Positions 8,985 through 18,967 are shown, numbered from the stretch's first letter. The stretch: 64,000 nt of DNA from an uncultured Psychroserpens sp. (GCA_947488655.1 CANKZZ010000005.1:1-64000); one strand, 5' to 3'. Numbers and translations are program-made. The notes: a model not told the origin generated them from the sequence alone.

Positions 8985-10322
8985 TTAGATTCCTACCAAT
9001 TTGTGTTTCAAAATTTTTTGAATATCTATATTATTTTTCTGCGGAATGAGAAATGCATTTAAATCATCTAAGTGTGTTATTTGTTCACTTTTATCAATAA
9101 AACCATAGCCTAAATATTCATTATCTTTTATTAAAACAAATGCTTCTTCATTGCTATGTCTACCTTTTTCTTTTAAAACAAACTCTTGCTTAGCACCTGT
9201 TATAAACTCTATTGCTTGCTGCACACGCTCGTTATAATCTTCACTTAATTCTTCACCTTTACAAATACCTTTACAATTTGTAATGTTATAATGAGAGCAT
9301 TCCCATACAGATTCTTGCAAATGACAATATTTAGGACAAAGATTATATTGAGCACAAATTTTCTCCATATATAACCTCACATCTCTGGTATTGTAAAATG
9401 TTATTAACGGGTTTGGAGTTAATTTCCCTTTATTCATAGCAAGATGTAAAACACCATTTCTATCCTCATAAGAAAAAATAGAGAAAGACTGTATTGTTCT
9501 TTTGGCCACTTTATTATACACAGGAAAATTATGTTTTATTGCAGCATCTTCCATCAATAAAGCAATAAGTTCGCTTCCAGACAATTTAAAATCGATATCT
9601 CCAGTTTCTCTAACCATATTAAGTGATTTTTTTGTCTTACTATAAAAATGACTTAATACTCTTTTTTTTATATCCTTTGCTTTACCAACATATATAATCT
9701 TACCTTTTTTATCTTTAAAAAAATAAATACCAGGAGCATTTGGTAAGGCTTCAAAAGTTTCTTTTGGTAAATTAGGTGGTAAGGTTGCTTCTCTAGAATT
9801 TTTCTTCATAAACGCATTAAAAACGTCTAATGCTTCAGGTTGTTTTAGTAATAACTCAAATAAAATTACAGTAGCTTCTGCATCGCCTCGAGCTCTATGT
9901 CTATCTACTAAATCTATATTTAACGCCTTACATAATTTACCCAAACTGTAAGATTTATGTCCAGGTAATAACTTGCGAGATAATCTAACAGTGCATAATT
10001 TTTTTCTTCGGAAATCAATTCCCAATCGTTTAAATTCTCCAGCAATGATATTATAATCAAAATTTACGTTGTGAGCTACAAAAACAGAATCTACTGTTAT
10101 ATCAAGAACCTCTTGAGCAATATCTGCAAAAACCGGAGCATCGCATACCAATTGATTATCAATACCTGTTAGAGCAGTAATGTGCATAGGTATATCGCTC
10201 TCTGGATTAACAAGTGATGTAAATTCATCTATTACTGTAGTACCATCGTATTTAAAAATCGATATCTCTGTCATACGATTTCCCCTTCCAGTAGTTTCTA
10301 CATCAATAACGGTGTATATCAT
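8985..10322 (-). CDS. DEDDh 3'-5' exonuclease fused to GIY-YIG (UvrC N-terminal-like) nuclease domain
   Basis: 445 residues. The N-terminal ~165 residues are a DnaQ-type exonuclease: IDVETTG (ExoI, D and E), AHNVNFDYNI (ExoII) and HRARGDAEAT (ExoIII, with the DEDDh histidine). Residues ~195-280 carry a GIY-YIG domain (APGIYFFKDKKGKIIYVGKAKDIKKRVLSHF...). The C-terminal half has several cysteines (CAQYNLCPKYC, NCKGICKG). It resembles the PolC-exonuclease/Cho-like fusions, which are thought to act in DNA repair. There is no UvrC C-terminal endonuclease. It is a known but interesting arrangement for this phylum. Confidence 0.85.
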   Translation of the reverse strand: MIYTVIDVETTGRGNRMTEISIFKYDGTTVIDEFTSLVNPESDIPMHITALTGIDNQLVCDAPVFADIAQEVLDITVDSVFVAHNVNFDYNIIAGEFKRLGIDFRRKKLCTVRLSRKLLPGHKSYSLGKLCKALNIDLVDRHRARGDAEATVILFELLLKQPEALDVFNAFMKKNSREATLPPNLPKETFEALPNAPGIYFFKDKKGKIIYVGKAKDIKKRVLSHFYSKTKKSLNMVRETGDIDFKLSGSELIALLMEDAAIKHNFPVYNKVAKRTIQSFSIFSYEDRNGVLHLAMNKGKLTPNPLITFYNTRDVRLYMEKICAQYNLCPKYCHLQESVWECSHYNITNCKGICKGEELSEDYNERVQQAIEFITGAKQEFVLKEKGRHSNEEAFVLIKDNEYLGYGFIDKSEQITHLDDLNAFLIPQKNNIDIQKILKHKLVGI

Positions 10323-10513
10323 AATACTTTAAAGTATGTGATTTTTAGTCTAAAATTAATGAGTGGTTTGATAGTAAGTGGTTAGGTGTGTAAGATAAAT
10401 ATTTATATTTAAAATAAATGTGCTTTTTATCAATTATAATTGACGTTTTTAGCTTTTTTAATTCAATTAACTATATTACTTTAAAATCTACACGTGTTGC
10501 AATAAAAGACGTT

Positions 10514-10521
10514 TATCTTTG
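10514..10521 (+). promoter_or_regulatory. Probable -7 promoter element
   Basis: TATCTTTG matches the Bacteroidota -7 consensus TAnnTTTG and lies 14 bp before the ATG of the first DEAD-box helicase. A -33 TTG at the usual ~20-bp spacing is not evident (the nearest TTG is 14 bp upstream). Confidence 0.55.
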
Positions 10522-10535
10522 CCAAAAAATATATC

Positions 10536-11876
10536 ATGTCTACATCCTTTTCTAATTTAGGTATTAATCAAGAAATACAAGATAGTCTAATTAAATTGCA
10601 AATTTCTACGCCTACAGATATTCAGAAAAAAACAATACCTGTTATTCTTAAACAAAAAGAAGATTTAGTTGTTTTAGCAAAAACTGGTACAGGAAAAACT
10701 GCTGCTTTTGGCTTACCATTACTGCAGTTAGTAGATTTAGACAATGATAGTGTACAAGCTCTTATATTAGCGCCAACACGAGAATTAGGTCAACAGATTT
10801 ACAGCAATTTAATAGATTTTTCTTCGGAAAGTCCAAACATTTCTATCACGTCTGTATGTGGAGGAATTCCTATAAAACCACAAATTGAACGTTTAAAAAC
10901 CACAACACATATCGTTGTAGCAACTCCTGGACGTTTGGTTGATTTGGTAGAACGAGGTGCTATAGATATCAAAAGTATAAAGTACTTAGTGCTTGATGAA
11001 GCTGATGAAATGATTACCGCTTTAAAAACTGAAGTGGATACGATTATAAAAGGCATTCCAAAAGCTCGGCGAACATTATTGTTTACAGCAACGATGTCTG
11101 GAGCTATAAAACAACTGGTTCAAAATTACATGTCAAAACATGTCATCCAATTGGAGGCTGATATGGTAACTCTTGGTCATCAAGGTATAGATCATCAATA
11201 TGTCGTTGTAGAACCTATAGAAAAATTAGAAGTGTTGCTACATTTTTTAAATTCGAGAAATGGAGAACGCGGTATTATATTTTGCAAGACCAAAGCAGCA
11301 GTAAATAAATTAGCAAAAAAATTAGCCATCAATAAATTTTCATCTGGAGCCATTCATGGAAGTTTAACGCAAGGGATTCGTGATCGTATCATGGGACAAT
11401 TTAGAGAAGGCTATATTGATATTTTAGTTGCTACAGATTTGGCAGCTCGTGGGATTGACGTAAAAGATGTTGCATATGTTGTTAATTATCATCTACCAGA
11501 TACTTACGATGCTTATGTTCATAGAAGCGGACGTACAGCACGAGCAGGAGCAAAGGGCTTGTCATTAAGTGTGATTCAAAAAGAGGAAGTAGAAGACATT
11601 CCAGAATTTGAAGCCGAATTAGGTTTGGTGTTTACTGAATTTAAAAAAGCAGATGCTCAAAGTATCGAAGAAAACAATGGTTTGTTATGGGCTAGAAAAA
11701 TTTTTAAAACGAAGCCTAATCGTGACATTTCCGAAGATTTTAAATCTCAAATTAAAACGATTTTTCATCATTTAACAAAAGAGGAATTGGTAGATAAAAT
11801 CCTTGCGAATTATTTGGCACAAAACAGTACTGATAATTCAAAACTGGAAACACCTAAAAAGGCTAAAAAGAAATAA
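10536..11876 (+). CDS. DEAD-box ATP-dependent RNA helicase
   Basis: 446 residues with all core motifs: Q motif (TPTDIQKKTIP), I AKTGTGKT (48-55), Ia PTRELGQQ, Ib TPGRL, II DEAD (155-158), III TAT in LFTATMSG, IV IIFCKTKAAV, V ATDLAARGIDV and VI HRSGRTARAG. The C-terminus is a basic extension ending in KKAKKK. It should unwind short RNA duplexes in ribosome assembly, mRNA decay or cold adaptation. It is followed after 3 bp by a second helicase gene, indicating translational coupling. Confidence 0.92.
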   Translation: MSTSFSNLGINQEIQDSLIKLQISTPTDIQKKTIPVILKQKEDLVVLAKTGTGKTAAFGLPLLQLVDLDNDSVQALILAPTRELGQQIYSNLIDFSSESPNISITSVCGGIPIKPQIERLKTTTHIVVATPGRLVDLVERGAIDIKSIKYLVLDEADEMITALKTEVDTIIKGIPKARRTLLFTATMSGAIKQLVQNYMSKHVIQLEADMVTLGHQGIDHQYVVVEPIEKLEVLLHFLNSRNGERGIIFCKTKAAVNKLAKKLAINKFSSGAIHGSLTQGIRDRIMGQFREGYIDILVATDLAARGIDVKDVAYVVNYHLPDTYDAYVHRSGRTARAGAKGLSLSVIQKEEVEDIPEFEAELGLVFTEFKKADAQSIEENNGLLWARKIFKTKPNRDISEDFKSQIKTIFHHLTKEELVDKILANYLAQNSTDNSKLETPKKAKKK

Positions 11877-11879
11877 GAT

Positions 11880-13193
11880 ATGGCAAATGATATAAAAAAT
11901 CAGCAGGATATTCTATCAAAGTTAAATATTGAAGCTTTGAATCCTATGCAAGTGGAAGCTGTTTCTATTATTGAAACATGTCCAAATACTATAATTTTAT
12001 CTCCAACAGGTACAGGGAAAACATTAGCTTTTGCATTACCATTATTGGATCTCTTAGATCCTGAATCTTCAGAAATTCAAGCTTTAATCATAGTGCCTTC
12101 TAGAGAATTAGCCATTCAAATTGAACAAGTCATTCGTTCTATGGGTTCTGGTTATAAAGTTAATGCGGTTTATGGAGGTAGACCAATGTCTAAAGATAAA
12201 ATTGAGCTTAAACATAACCCTGCAATTTTAGTAGGAACTCCAGGTAGAATTCTAGACCATTTTGATAATGATCGTTTTTCTAAAACTCATATTAAAACAC
12301 TCATATTAGACGAGTTTGATAAGTCTTTAGAGAATGGTTTTGAGGAAGAAATGAAAGCGATTCTCTATTATTTACCTAATTTAAGTAAACGTATTTTAAC
12401 ATCTGCCACTCAAGCAGTTGACGTTCCTAAATTTGTTGAATTAGAAAAGCCATTCATAATAGATTATTTGAGTGAAAAAGATGAATCTAGGTTAGCGCTT
12501 AAATTGGTTATTTCTCCAGATAAAAACAAACTATCAACCTTACTAGATTTAGTTTTGCATATTGGAAATCAACCAGGCATTATCTTTTGTAATTTTAGAG
12601 ATAGTATCAATCAAGTGAGTGATTTTTTGAATAAGAATCGTATTAGTCATGCCTGCTTTTCTGGAGGCATGGAGCAAAAAGATAGAGAGCGAGCACTCAT
12701 AAAATTTAGAAATGGCACTTGTCAATTATTAGTTGCTACAGATTTGGCTGCTAGAGGTATTGATATTCCAGAAATGAAATTTATTATTCATTATGAATTG
12801 CCAATCCATGAGGAAGAATTCATTCATAGAAACGGTAGAACTGCTAGAGTTGATGCAAAAGGGACGTCTTATATTCTGAAATGGAAAGATCAATTATTAC
12901 CGGACTTTATTAAAGAAACAGATCCAATAGATATTTCGAGTAAAGCACCTCATAAAAAGCAATATTGGGAAACTTTGTTCATTTCCGGAGGACGAAAAGA
13001 TAAAATATCAAAAGGAGATATTGCTGGTTTATTTTTTAAACAAGGCGGATTAAAAAAAGACCAATTAGGAACTATTGAACTCAAACCAGATTGTGCTTTT
13101 GTTGCTGTTCCTGTTGCGCTTGCAGATCAATTGGTAGGCACATTAAATAATAGTAGATTGAAAAAGAAGAAGGTGCGTATTACGGTTCTTTAA
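11880..13193 (+). CDS. DEAD-box-like RNA helicase with DEFD motif II and C-terminal DbpA-type RNA-binding domain
   Basis: 437 residues. Walker A is SPTGTGKT (41-48). Motif II reads DEFD (144-147) instead of DEAD. Motif III is SAT, V is ATDLAARGIDI and VI is HRNGRTARVD. The last ~75 residues (GDIAGLFFKQGGLKKDQLGTIELKPDCAFVAV...) look like the DbpA RNA-binding fold, which in Escherichia coli DbpA targets 23S rRNA hairpin 92. A role in large-subunit ribosome maturation is therefore likely. It is coupled to the preceding canonical helicase and shares its promoter. Confidence 0.88.
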   Translation: MANDIKNQQDILSKLNIEALNPMQVEAVSIIETCPNTIILSPTGTGKTLAFALPLLDLLDPESSEIQALIIVPSRELAIQIEQVIRSMGSGYKVNAVYGGRPMSKDKIELKHNPAILVGTPGRILDHFDNDRFSKTHIKTLILDEFDKSLENGFEEEMKAILYYLPNLSKRILTSATQAVDVPKFVELEKPFIIDYLSEKDESRLALKLVISPDKNKLSTLLDLVLHIGNQPGIIFCNFRDSINQVSDFLNKNRISHACFSGGMEQKDRERALIKFRNGTCQLLVATDLAARGIDIPEMKFIIHYELPIHEEEFIHRNGRTARVDAKGTSYILKWKDQLLPDFIKETDPIDISSKAPHKKQYWETLFISGGRKDKISKGDIAGLFFKQGGLKKDQLGTIELKPDCAFVAVPVALADQLVGTLNNSRLKKKKVRITVL

Positions 13194-13210
13194 ATCAATT
13201 GAATTACTTT

Positions 13211-13222
13211 TTTCTTCGGAAA
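13211..13222. repeat. TTTCTTCGGAAA motif copy (intergenic)
   Basis: Exact copy of a 12-bp imperfect palindrome found nine times in the window (stem TTTC/GAAA, loop TTCG). Here it lies between the convergent helicase and esterase genes, where a hairpin could act as part of a weak terminator, but it has no long T run. Confidence 0.7.
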
Positions 13223-13237
13223 TAATCTTACTTTAAT

Positions 13238-13990
13238 TTATAGAACTAAAGGCTCCAAAACCTCCCAAACTGTGTTGGCAACTATTTGATGACCTTTTTC
13301 AGTTGGATGAATGCCATCACTTTGGTTGAGTTCTGCAATACCACCAACATCTTTCAAAATAAAAGGAATAAACTCTAATTGATTTTGTTGTGCCAATTCT
13401 GCATACATCTTTCTAAATTCTTGAGTGTAATCTTGTCCCATATTAGGCGGTAATTCCATACCAGCAAGAATAATTGTCGTGTCTTCACTTTTTTGCTTTA
13501 CAACATCAATGATGGCTTGTAAATTAGAACGCGTTTCAGATAAAGCGACACCACGCAATCCATCATTAGCACCAAGCTCTAATATAAAAATAGCGATGTC
13601 TTGTTTTAAAATCCAATCAATTCTACCTTTACCACCTGCTGTTGTTTCGCCACTTAATCCAGAATTAACGACTGTATAATTAGCACCTAAAGAATCGATT
13701 TTTTGCTGAAGTAATGCAGGAAAAGCATCATTGGTGTCATCTAAACCATAGCCTGCAGTAATACTATCTCCAAAACATAAAATGGTTTTGGTTTTGTTGG
13801 CAGCAACTTCTGTTGACTGTGTTGTGATGGTGTCTGCAGAATCTTGATTTTTAGTATCTGTTTTTTCCGTTGTCCCATTTCCGCAGGAAAACATTAAAAA
13901 ACCTAATATAAAATAACAAAACTTTAAGTATTTATGTACCACTGAAGTGGGTAACTTTGTAATCAATTTATTATTTTGAGCCATAGACAT
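13238..13990 (-). CDS. SGNH/GDSL-type esterase lipoprotein (TesA-like arylesterase)
   Basis: 250 residues. After a hydrophobic stretch with a lipobox (FLMFSC, Cys36) and a Ser/Thr linker comes an SGNH hydrolase: block I FGDSIT (catalytic Ser76), block II with NSGLSGETT, block III ELGANDGLRG and block V DGIHPTEKGH. This matches E. coli TesA/arylesterase. It should be an outer- or inner-membrane-anchored esterase or lysophospholipase. The N-terminus before the signal is long, so a GTG start nearer VHKYLKFCYF is possible. It is divergent from the YbbA-like ABC gene with 20 bp between starts, the same order as tesA-ybbA-ybbP in enterobacteria. Confidence 0.85.
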   Translation of the reverse strand: MSMAQNNKLITKLPTSVVHKYLKFCYFILGFLMFSCGNGTTEKTDTKNQDSADTITTQSTEVAANKTKTILCFGDSITAGYGLDDTNDAFPALLQQKIDSLGANYTVVNSGLSGETTAGGKGRIDWILKQDIAIFILELGANDGLRGVALSETRSNLQAIIDVVKQKSEDTTIILAGMELPPNMGQDYTQEFRKMYAELAQQNQLEFIPFILKDVGGIAELNQSDGIHPTEKGHQIVANTVWEVLEPLVL

Positions 13991-14010
13991 ACGTTGTCAA
14001 TTATATTAGA

Positions 14011-14706
14011 ATGAATACACCAAAGATATTAAAGATTACTGGGTTAGAAAAGACATATTCTAGCGGTAACAAAGAATTAACGGTTTTGCACGACATCTCT
14101 TTTGATGTAGATCGCGGACAAACATTTTCAATCGTAGGTCCATCAGGAAGCGGAAAAACAACTTTACTTGGTTTATGTGCTGGTTTAGACGAGCCAAATG
14201 CTGGTAGCGTTGAACTATGCGGACAAGATTTAAGTAAATTAAACGAGGACCAACGTGCACAATTACGAAATAAAGAAGTTGGTTTTATATTTCAAAATTT
14301 TCAATTACTACCAACGCTTACAGCATTAGAAAATGTTAGTGTACCTTTAGAATTACAAGGTGCAAAAGATGCTAAAGAACGTAGTTTGGTACTTTTAGAA
14401 AAAGTAGGATTGGCAGATCGCGTGCATCATTATCCGTCGCAACTCTCAGGAGGTGAGCAACAACGTGTGGCTTTGGCAAGAGCTTTTGCAAACCAACCAT
14501 CTATTTTATTTGCAGATGAACCTACAGGTAATTTAGATGAAGATACTGGAGAAAAAGTGATTAAACTCTTATTTGACCTTAACAAAGAAGCAGGTACAAC
14601 CTTAGTTATTATATCACACGATTTAGACCTTGCAAACCGTACACAACAAATCTTACGTTTAAAAGGCGGACAAATTTTAACTAACCAACGTACTGCTGTA
14701 CTTTAA
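14011..14706 (+). CDS. YbbA/LolD-type ABC transporter ATP-binding protein
   Basis: 231 residues with Walker A GPSGSGKTT, Q-loop FQNFQLLPTLTALENV, signature LSGGEQQRVALARA, Walker B ILFADEPTGNLD and H-loop IISHD. The GNLD after Walker B is typical of the MacB/LolD/FtsE clade that pairs with FtsX-like permeases. It lies 18 bp before the permease gene and is divergent from the TesA-like esterase. In the homologous E. coli locus, YbbAP with TesA has been linked to release of hydrophobic compounds; that role here is inference. Confidence 0.9.
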   Translation: MNTPKILKITGLEKTYSSGNKELTVLHDISFDVDRGQTFSIVGPSGSGKTTLLGLCAGLDEPNAGSVELCGQDLSKLNEDQRAQLRNKEVGFIFQNFQLLPTLTALENVSVPLELQGAKDAKERSLVLLEKVGLADRVHHYPSQLSGGEQQRVALARAFANQPSILFADEPTGNLDEDTGEKVIKLLFDLNKEAGTTLVIISHDLDLANRTQQILRLKGGQILTNQRTAVL

Positions 14707-14724
14707 TTTAGAGCTCTAAAGATT

Positions 14725-17250
14725 ATGAATCCAAGTACAAAATGGCTCTTTAAAATGGCATGGCGAGATGCCAAAGCAAGTAAAGTCAGGCTACTATTAT
14801 TTATGAGTTCTATTGTTTTAGGGATTGCTGCTGTGGTTTCTATTCAATTATTTAGTACAAATCTTAAGGATAATATTCAGCGTCAATCTAAAGTATTGAT
14901 GGGTGCAGATTATACCATTGATACTAGACAAGAACCCACTGAGCGTGCTCAAGCTATTATAGATTCTCTTAAGCCTGATGCTCACGAAGTCAACTTTGTG
15001 TCTATGATTGCGTTTCCTAAAAATGGAGGTGCAAAACTGGTTAAAGTGCGAGGAATTGAAGGTGCTTTTCCATTTTATGGTCAAATGAATACCGAACCAA
15101 AATCAGCAGCAACTAATTATCAAGATTTAGGTGGTGCTTTGGTAGATGCAACCTTATTACTACAATTTGATAATCAAGTAGGTGATTCTATAAAAATTGG
15201 AGAACTCACATTGCCTATTGTTGGTGCTTTAAAGTCTATACCTGGAAGTAATGCCATTTCAAGTTCTGTGGCGCCACCTATTGTGATTCCTAATCGTTTT
15301 ATAGACGAAACAGAGTTATTACAATTTGGGAGCAGAAAAGAATATCAGTTTTTTTATAAAACCACTAATGATTTTGATCTCGATGCATTTGATGATAAAA
15401 TTGATCCGATGTTGGATTTTGAAAATGCAGATTTAGACACACATACAAGTACAAGTAAACGTTTAGGAAATAGATATGATAATGTCGGTAAGTTTTTAAA
15501 TTTAGCTGCATTTATTGCCTTATTGTTGGGTTGTATTGGGATTGCAAGTTCTGTGCATATTTATATCAAGGAAAAATTAAAGTCGATTGCTATTTTAAAA
15601 TGTATGGGAGCAACGAGACGACAAAGTTTCTTGATTTTCCTCATTCAAATTGCAGGTATTGGAATTATTGGAGGTTTAATAGGCTCTTTATTAGGGATTG
15701 CGCTACAAGAGTTATTTCCATATATCTTAAAATCATTTTTACCATTTACGGTTGAGATTAGTATTTCATTTCTACCGGTTCTAATAGGTGTACTTTTAGG
15801 ATTATTCATGTCTGTTTTATTTGCTTTATTACCACTCATTAACACATGGTATGTCTCACCATTAGAAGTTTTAAGAGTTGGTGAAAGTTCGTCAAAAAGC
15901 TCAAAAAGAGCACAACTCATTGTTGGTAGTGCTATAATCATTTTCTTACTACTATTCTCTTATATCTTATTGGGTAATATTGTATATGCACTTGGATTTG
16001 TTTTAGGAACCCTTTTAACCTTCGCTATTTTAGCAGGAATTGCTTTGTTAAGCATGAAAGGTATTAGAACATTTTTTCCAAAGCGATTTGGGTTTGCAGC
16101 ACGTCAAAGTTTATTAAATTTATTTAGACCTAACAATCAAACTGTAGTGTTAGTTGTTGCTATTGGTTTAGGTACTTTTTTAATAAGTACTTTATATTTC
16201 ACCAAGGATATTTTACTATCAAAAACCGAAGTTGCAGAAACTGCAGATGCTGCCAACATCATCATTTTAGATGTGCAAACAAAGCAAAAAGATGCTGTTG
16301 AAAAACGCATACAAAGTTTAAAGTTACCTATTCTAGATAATATTCCTATTGTGACCATGCGTATGCACAGCATAAAAGACCAATTGGTAAATACACTGCG
16401 TGTAGACTCAACGCGACAAGTTAGAGGTTGGGTTTTGAGTCATGAATTTAGAGCTACCTATCGAGACTCACTCACGACTTCAGAAGAGATTATAGAAGGT
16501 GAATGGACTCCAGAAATACAAGGTGATGCTCCAATTCTTATCTCCTTATCCGATAATTTAGCATCAGATGCTAAAGTAAACGTTGGTGATGATATTGTAT
16601 TTAATGTGCAAGGTGTACTCATGTATACTAAAGTTGGGAGCATAAGGCAAGTAGATTGGACTCAATTAAAACCCAACTTTACGATACTTTTCCCTAAAGG
16701 CGTTTTAGAGCAAGCACCACAATTTAATGTGATTACTACTGCAGTACCAAATGAAGAAACATCTGCAACATTACAGCGAGAATTGGTTTCTGATTTTCCA
16801 AATGTTTCTGTGATTGACTTGCGACAAGTTTATACTGTCATTGAAGATATTTTGGATAAAGTATCTTGGATTATCAATTTTATGGCATTTTTTAGTATTC
16901 TCACAGGAATTATAGTTTTAATTGGATCTGTTAGAACAAGTAAATATCAACGTATTAAAGAAAGTGTATTGTTAAGAACGCTTGGTGCACAAAACAAACA
17001 AATTTTAAAAATCTCTGCCTTAGAATATCTCTTTTTAGGTGTTCTTGGTAGTTTGGTTGGTATTTTATTGGCTTTAGTTGGCAGTTTATGTTTAGCATTA
17101 TTAGTGTTCAAGGAACCTTTTGTGCCATCATTGATTCCGTTTTTAGTGTTTTTACCAGGAATCAGTTTATTGGTGGTTATCATTGGGTTGAGCAACATCC
17201 AAACGGTTTTGCGAAGTTCTCCATTGGAGGTTTTGAGACGAGAAGGCTAG
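14725..17250 (+). CDS. FtsX-like ABC transporter permease (YbbP-like)
   Basis: 841 residues. There is an N-terminal membrane segment (VRLLLFMSSIVLGIAAVVSIQLFS), a periplasmic MacB-PCD-like domain, then a first FtsX domain (LAAFIALLLGCIGIASSVHIYIKEKLKSIAILKCMGATRRQ...). A central pair of segments and a second periplasmic domain follow, then a C-terminal FtsX domain (FFSILTGIIVLIGSVRTSKYQR...LRTLGAQNKQI), ending SSPLEVLRREG. The duplicated FtsX architecture and length match YbbP. It works with the ATPase encoded just upstream, probably moving lipid-like molecules from the inner membrane rather than across it. Confidence 0.88.
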   Translation: MNPSTKWLFKMAWRDAKASKVRLLLFMSSIVLGIAAVVSIQLFSTNLKDNIQRQSKVLMGADYTIDTRQEPTERAQAIIDSLKPDAHEVNFVSMIAFPKNGGAKLVKVRGIEGAFPFYGQMNTEPKSAATNYQDLGGALVDATLLLQFDNQVGDSIKIGELTLPIVGALKSIPGSNAISSSVAPPIVIPNRFIDETELLQFGSRKEYQFFYKTTNDFDLDAFDDKIDPMLDFENADLDTHTSTSKRLGNRYDNVGKFLNLAAFIALLLGCIGIASSVHIYIKEKLKSIAILKCMGATRRQSFLIFLIQIAGIGIIGGLIGSLLGIALQELFPYILKSFLPFTVEISISFLPVLIGVLLGLFMSVLFALLPLINTWYVSPLEVLRVGESSSKSSKRAQLIVGSAIIIFLLLFSYILLGNIVYALGFVLGTLLTFAILAGIALLSMKGIRTFFPKRFGFAARQSLLNLFRPNNQTVVLVVAIGLGTFLISTLYFTKDILLSKTEVAETADAANIIILDVQTKQKDAVEKRIQSLKLPILDNIPIVTMRMHSIKDQLVNTLRVDSTRQVRGWVLSHEFRATYRDSLTTSEEIIEGEWTPEIQGDAPILISLSDNLASDAKVNVGDDIVFNVQGVLMYTKVGSIRQVDWTQLKPNFTILFPKGVLEQAPQFNVITTAVPNEETSATLQRELVSDFPNVSVIDLRQVYTVIEDILDKVSWIINFMAFFSILTGIIVLIGSVRTSKYQRIKESVLLRTLGAQNKQILKISALEYLFLGVLGSLVGILLALVGSLCLALLVFKEPFVPSLIPFLVFLPGISLLVVIIGLSNIQTVLRSSPLEVLRREG

Positions 17251-17352
17251 GAGTTCAAGTTATATTTTAATGGTTATAATTTCTGAAATGTGCCATCTCT
17301 AAAATCTGTTAGCAACAATTTAATTTAGCAAATATATTTTGACGGTTTAAAA

Positions 17353-17364
17353 TTTCCGAAGAAA
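17353..17364. repeat. TTTCTTCGGAAA motif copy (intergenic, reverse orientation)
   Basis: Reads TTTCCGAAGAAA on the plus strand, an exact reverse-complement copy of the 12-bp motif, about 70 bp before the zinc-ribbon SDR gene. Confidence 0.7.
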
Positions 17365-17431
17365 AAAAGGGATACAAATTAAAACAGCTTATGTATCTTG
17401 CGCTCGACTTAAAAATGAGGATTTAATTGAC

Positions 17432-18967
17432 ATGAGTGAGACTAATTTAAATGATGACATAGAATTTTGCATTTCAACTTTACAGAAGATTTTAGCAGAT
17501 TCTAATCAGCTTTATGAACTCCCAGAAGACCAGAGAGTAGCGCTTATTAAAGTGGCTGGTCAATTGTCTAGACCAAGTCGTGAGGAACATAAGCGTCGTA
17601 AAAAAGACGCAAAAAAAGCGATAAAACGCAAGATGATTGCTCGAGATAAGCATGCTAGAAAAACAACTGGTATTAGATCTGCTAGAGAAGCCAGTATTTT
17701 TACTGCTCCAAAATTATTGGCTCCAGCTCAAACTCCAAAAGACACTCCAGAGTTAGAATCGCCAAGAAATTGCTACGTGTGCAAGACCGTATACACCAAA
17801 TTGCATCATTTTTATGATACGATGTGTACAGATTGTGGAGATTTAAATTATGCTAAACGTTTTCAAACCACAGATTTGACAGACCAAGTTGCTGTGATTA
17901 CAGGATCAAGATTAAAAATTGGGTATCATATTACGTTGATGTTATTGCGATCTGGAGCTACAGTTATTGCGACGACACGATTTCCTGCAGATTCTGCAAT
18001 TAGGTTTTCTAAAGAAGATGATTATAGTAAATGGAGTGACCGTTTGCATATACATGGGTTAGATTTACGTCATATCCCAAGTGTAGAGATTTTTTGTAAT
18101 TATATAGAGCAGCAATACGATAGATTAGACATTTTAATCAATAATGCAGCTCAAACGGTTAGAAGACCTTCTGGATTTTATTTTCACTTAATGGAGAATG
18201 AGAAAAGGCCAATTTCAGAATTACCACAAAGAGCTCAAACCTTATTGAAAAGTCATGTGAGTTGCTTGCAGGAATTGACAGATTTGAGCATACCAACTTC
18301 AAAAACTGCTAAAAACGATATGTTGCCAGTGACGTGGCATGGTCCAGAGCCAGGAATTGGTTTGCGTTCTTCTGCGGAATTGTCTCAAATTCCATACAGT
18401 TTTGATAATGCTTTACAAGCTAAAGAAGTATTTCCTGAAGGCGAATTAGATGCAGATTTACAACAAGTAGATTTAAGAAAAACAAACAGTTGGCGTTTAA
18501 CCTTAGGTGAAATTGAAACGACTGAAATGGTTGAAGTTCAGCTAGTAAATGCTGTTGCACCTTTTGTATTGTGTAACCGTTTATCAAATTTGATGAAGAA
18601 AGAAAATACAGGCAAAAAACATATTATTAATGTGTCTGCGATGGAAGGGAAGTTTCACAGATTTAAAAAGGAAGATCGTCATCCACATACCAATATGGCA
18701 AAGGCAGCTCTAAATATGTTAACGCATACATCTGCAGCAACATTTGCTAAATCTGGTATTTACATGAATGCTGTTGATACAGGTTGGGTAACCGATGAAG
18801 ATCCAGCAGAACTATCTAAAAAGAAAATTGAAGTGCATGATTTCCAGCCACCATTAGATATTGTTGATGGTGCAGCTCGTGTAATGGATCCTTTAATTGA
18901 TGGCATAAATACAGGTAAACATTGGTGTGGCAAGTTCTTGAAGGATTACTTTCCTATTGATTGGTAG
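17432..18967 (+). CDS. SDR-like protein with N-terminal basic region and zinc ribbon, catalytic Tyr missing
   Basis: 511 residues, twice the usual SDR length. The N-terminal ~100 residues are strongly basic ([19 protein letters not shown]). A CYVC...CTDC pair at about residues 113-137 forms a probable zinc ribbon. The Rossmann part starts with [14 protein letters not shown] and [14 protein letters not shown]. In the active-site region the usual Ser is present (INVSAMEG) but the Y-x3-K motif reads T-x3-K (HTNMAKAAL), so the catalytic Tyr seems lost. It may bind NAD(P) without classical reductase activity, with a nucleic-acid- or protein-binding N-terminus. It stands alone. The function is unknown to me. 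Confidence 0.7.
   Translation: MSETNLNDDIEFCISTLQKILADSNQLYELPEDQRVALIKVAGQLSRPSREEHKRRKKDAKKAIKRKMIARDKHARKTTGIRSAREASIFTAPKLLAPAQTPKDTPELESPRNCYVCKTVYTKLHHFYDTMCTDCGDLNYAKRFQTTDLTDQVAVITGSRLKIGYHITLMLLRSGATVIATTRFPADSAIRFSKEDDYSKWSDRLHIHGLDLRHIPSVEIFCNYIEQQYDRLDILINNAAQTVRRPSGFYFHLMENEKRPISELPQRAQTLLKSHVSCLQELTDLSIPTSKTAKNDMLPVTWHGPEPGIGLRSSAELSQIPYSFDNALQAKEVFPEGELDADLQQVDLRKTNSWRLTLGEIETTEMVEVQLVNAVAPFVLCNRLSNLMKKENTGKKHIINVSAMEGKFHRFKKEDRHPHTNMAKAALNMLTHTSAATFAKSGIYMNAVDTGWVTDEDPAELSKKKIEVHDFQPPLDIVDGAARVMDPLIDGINTGKHWCGKFLKDYFPIDW

Noticed and set aside
13211-13222. TTTCTTCGGAAA hairpins as ordinary terminators
   Set aside because: Five of nine copies are inside genes and most lack a T run, so termination cannot be their general role.
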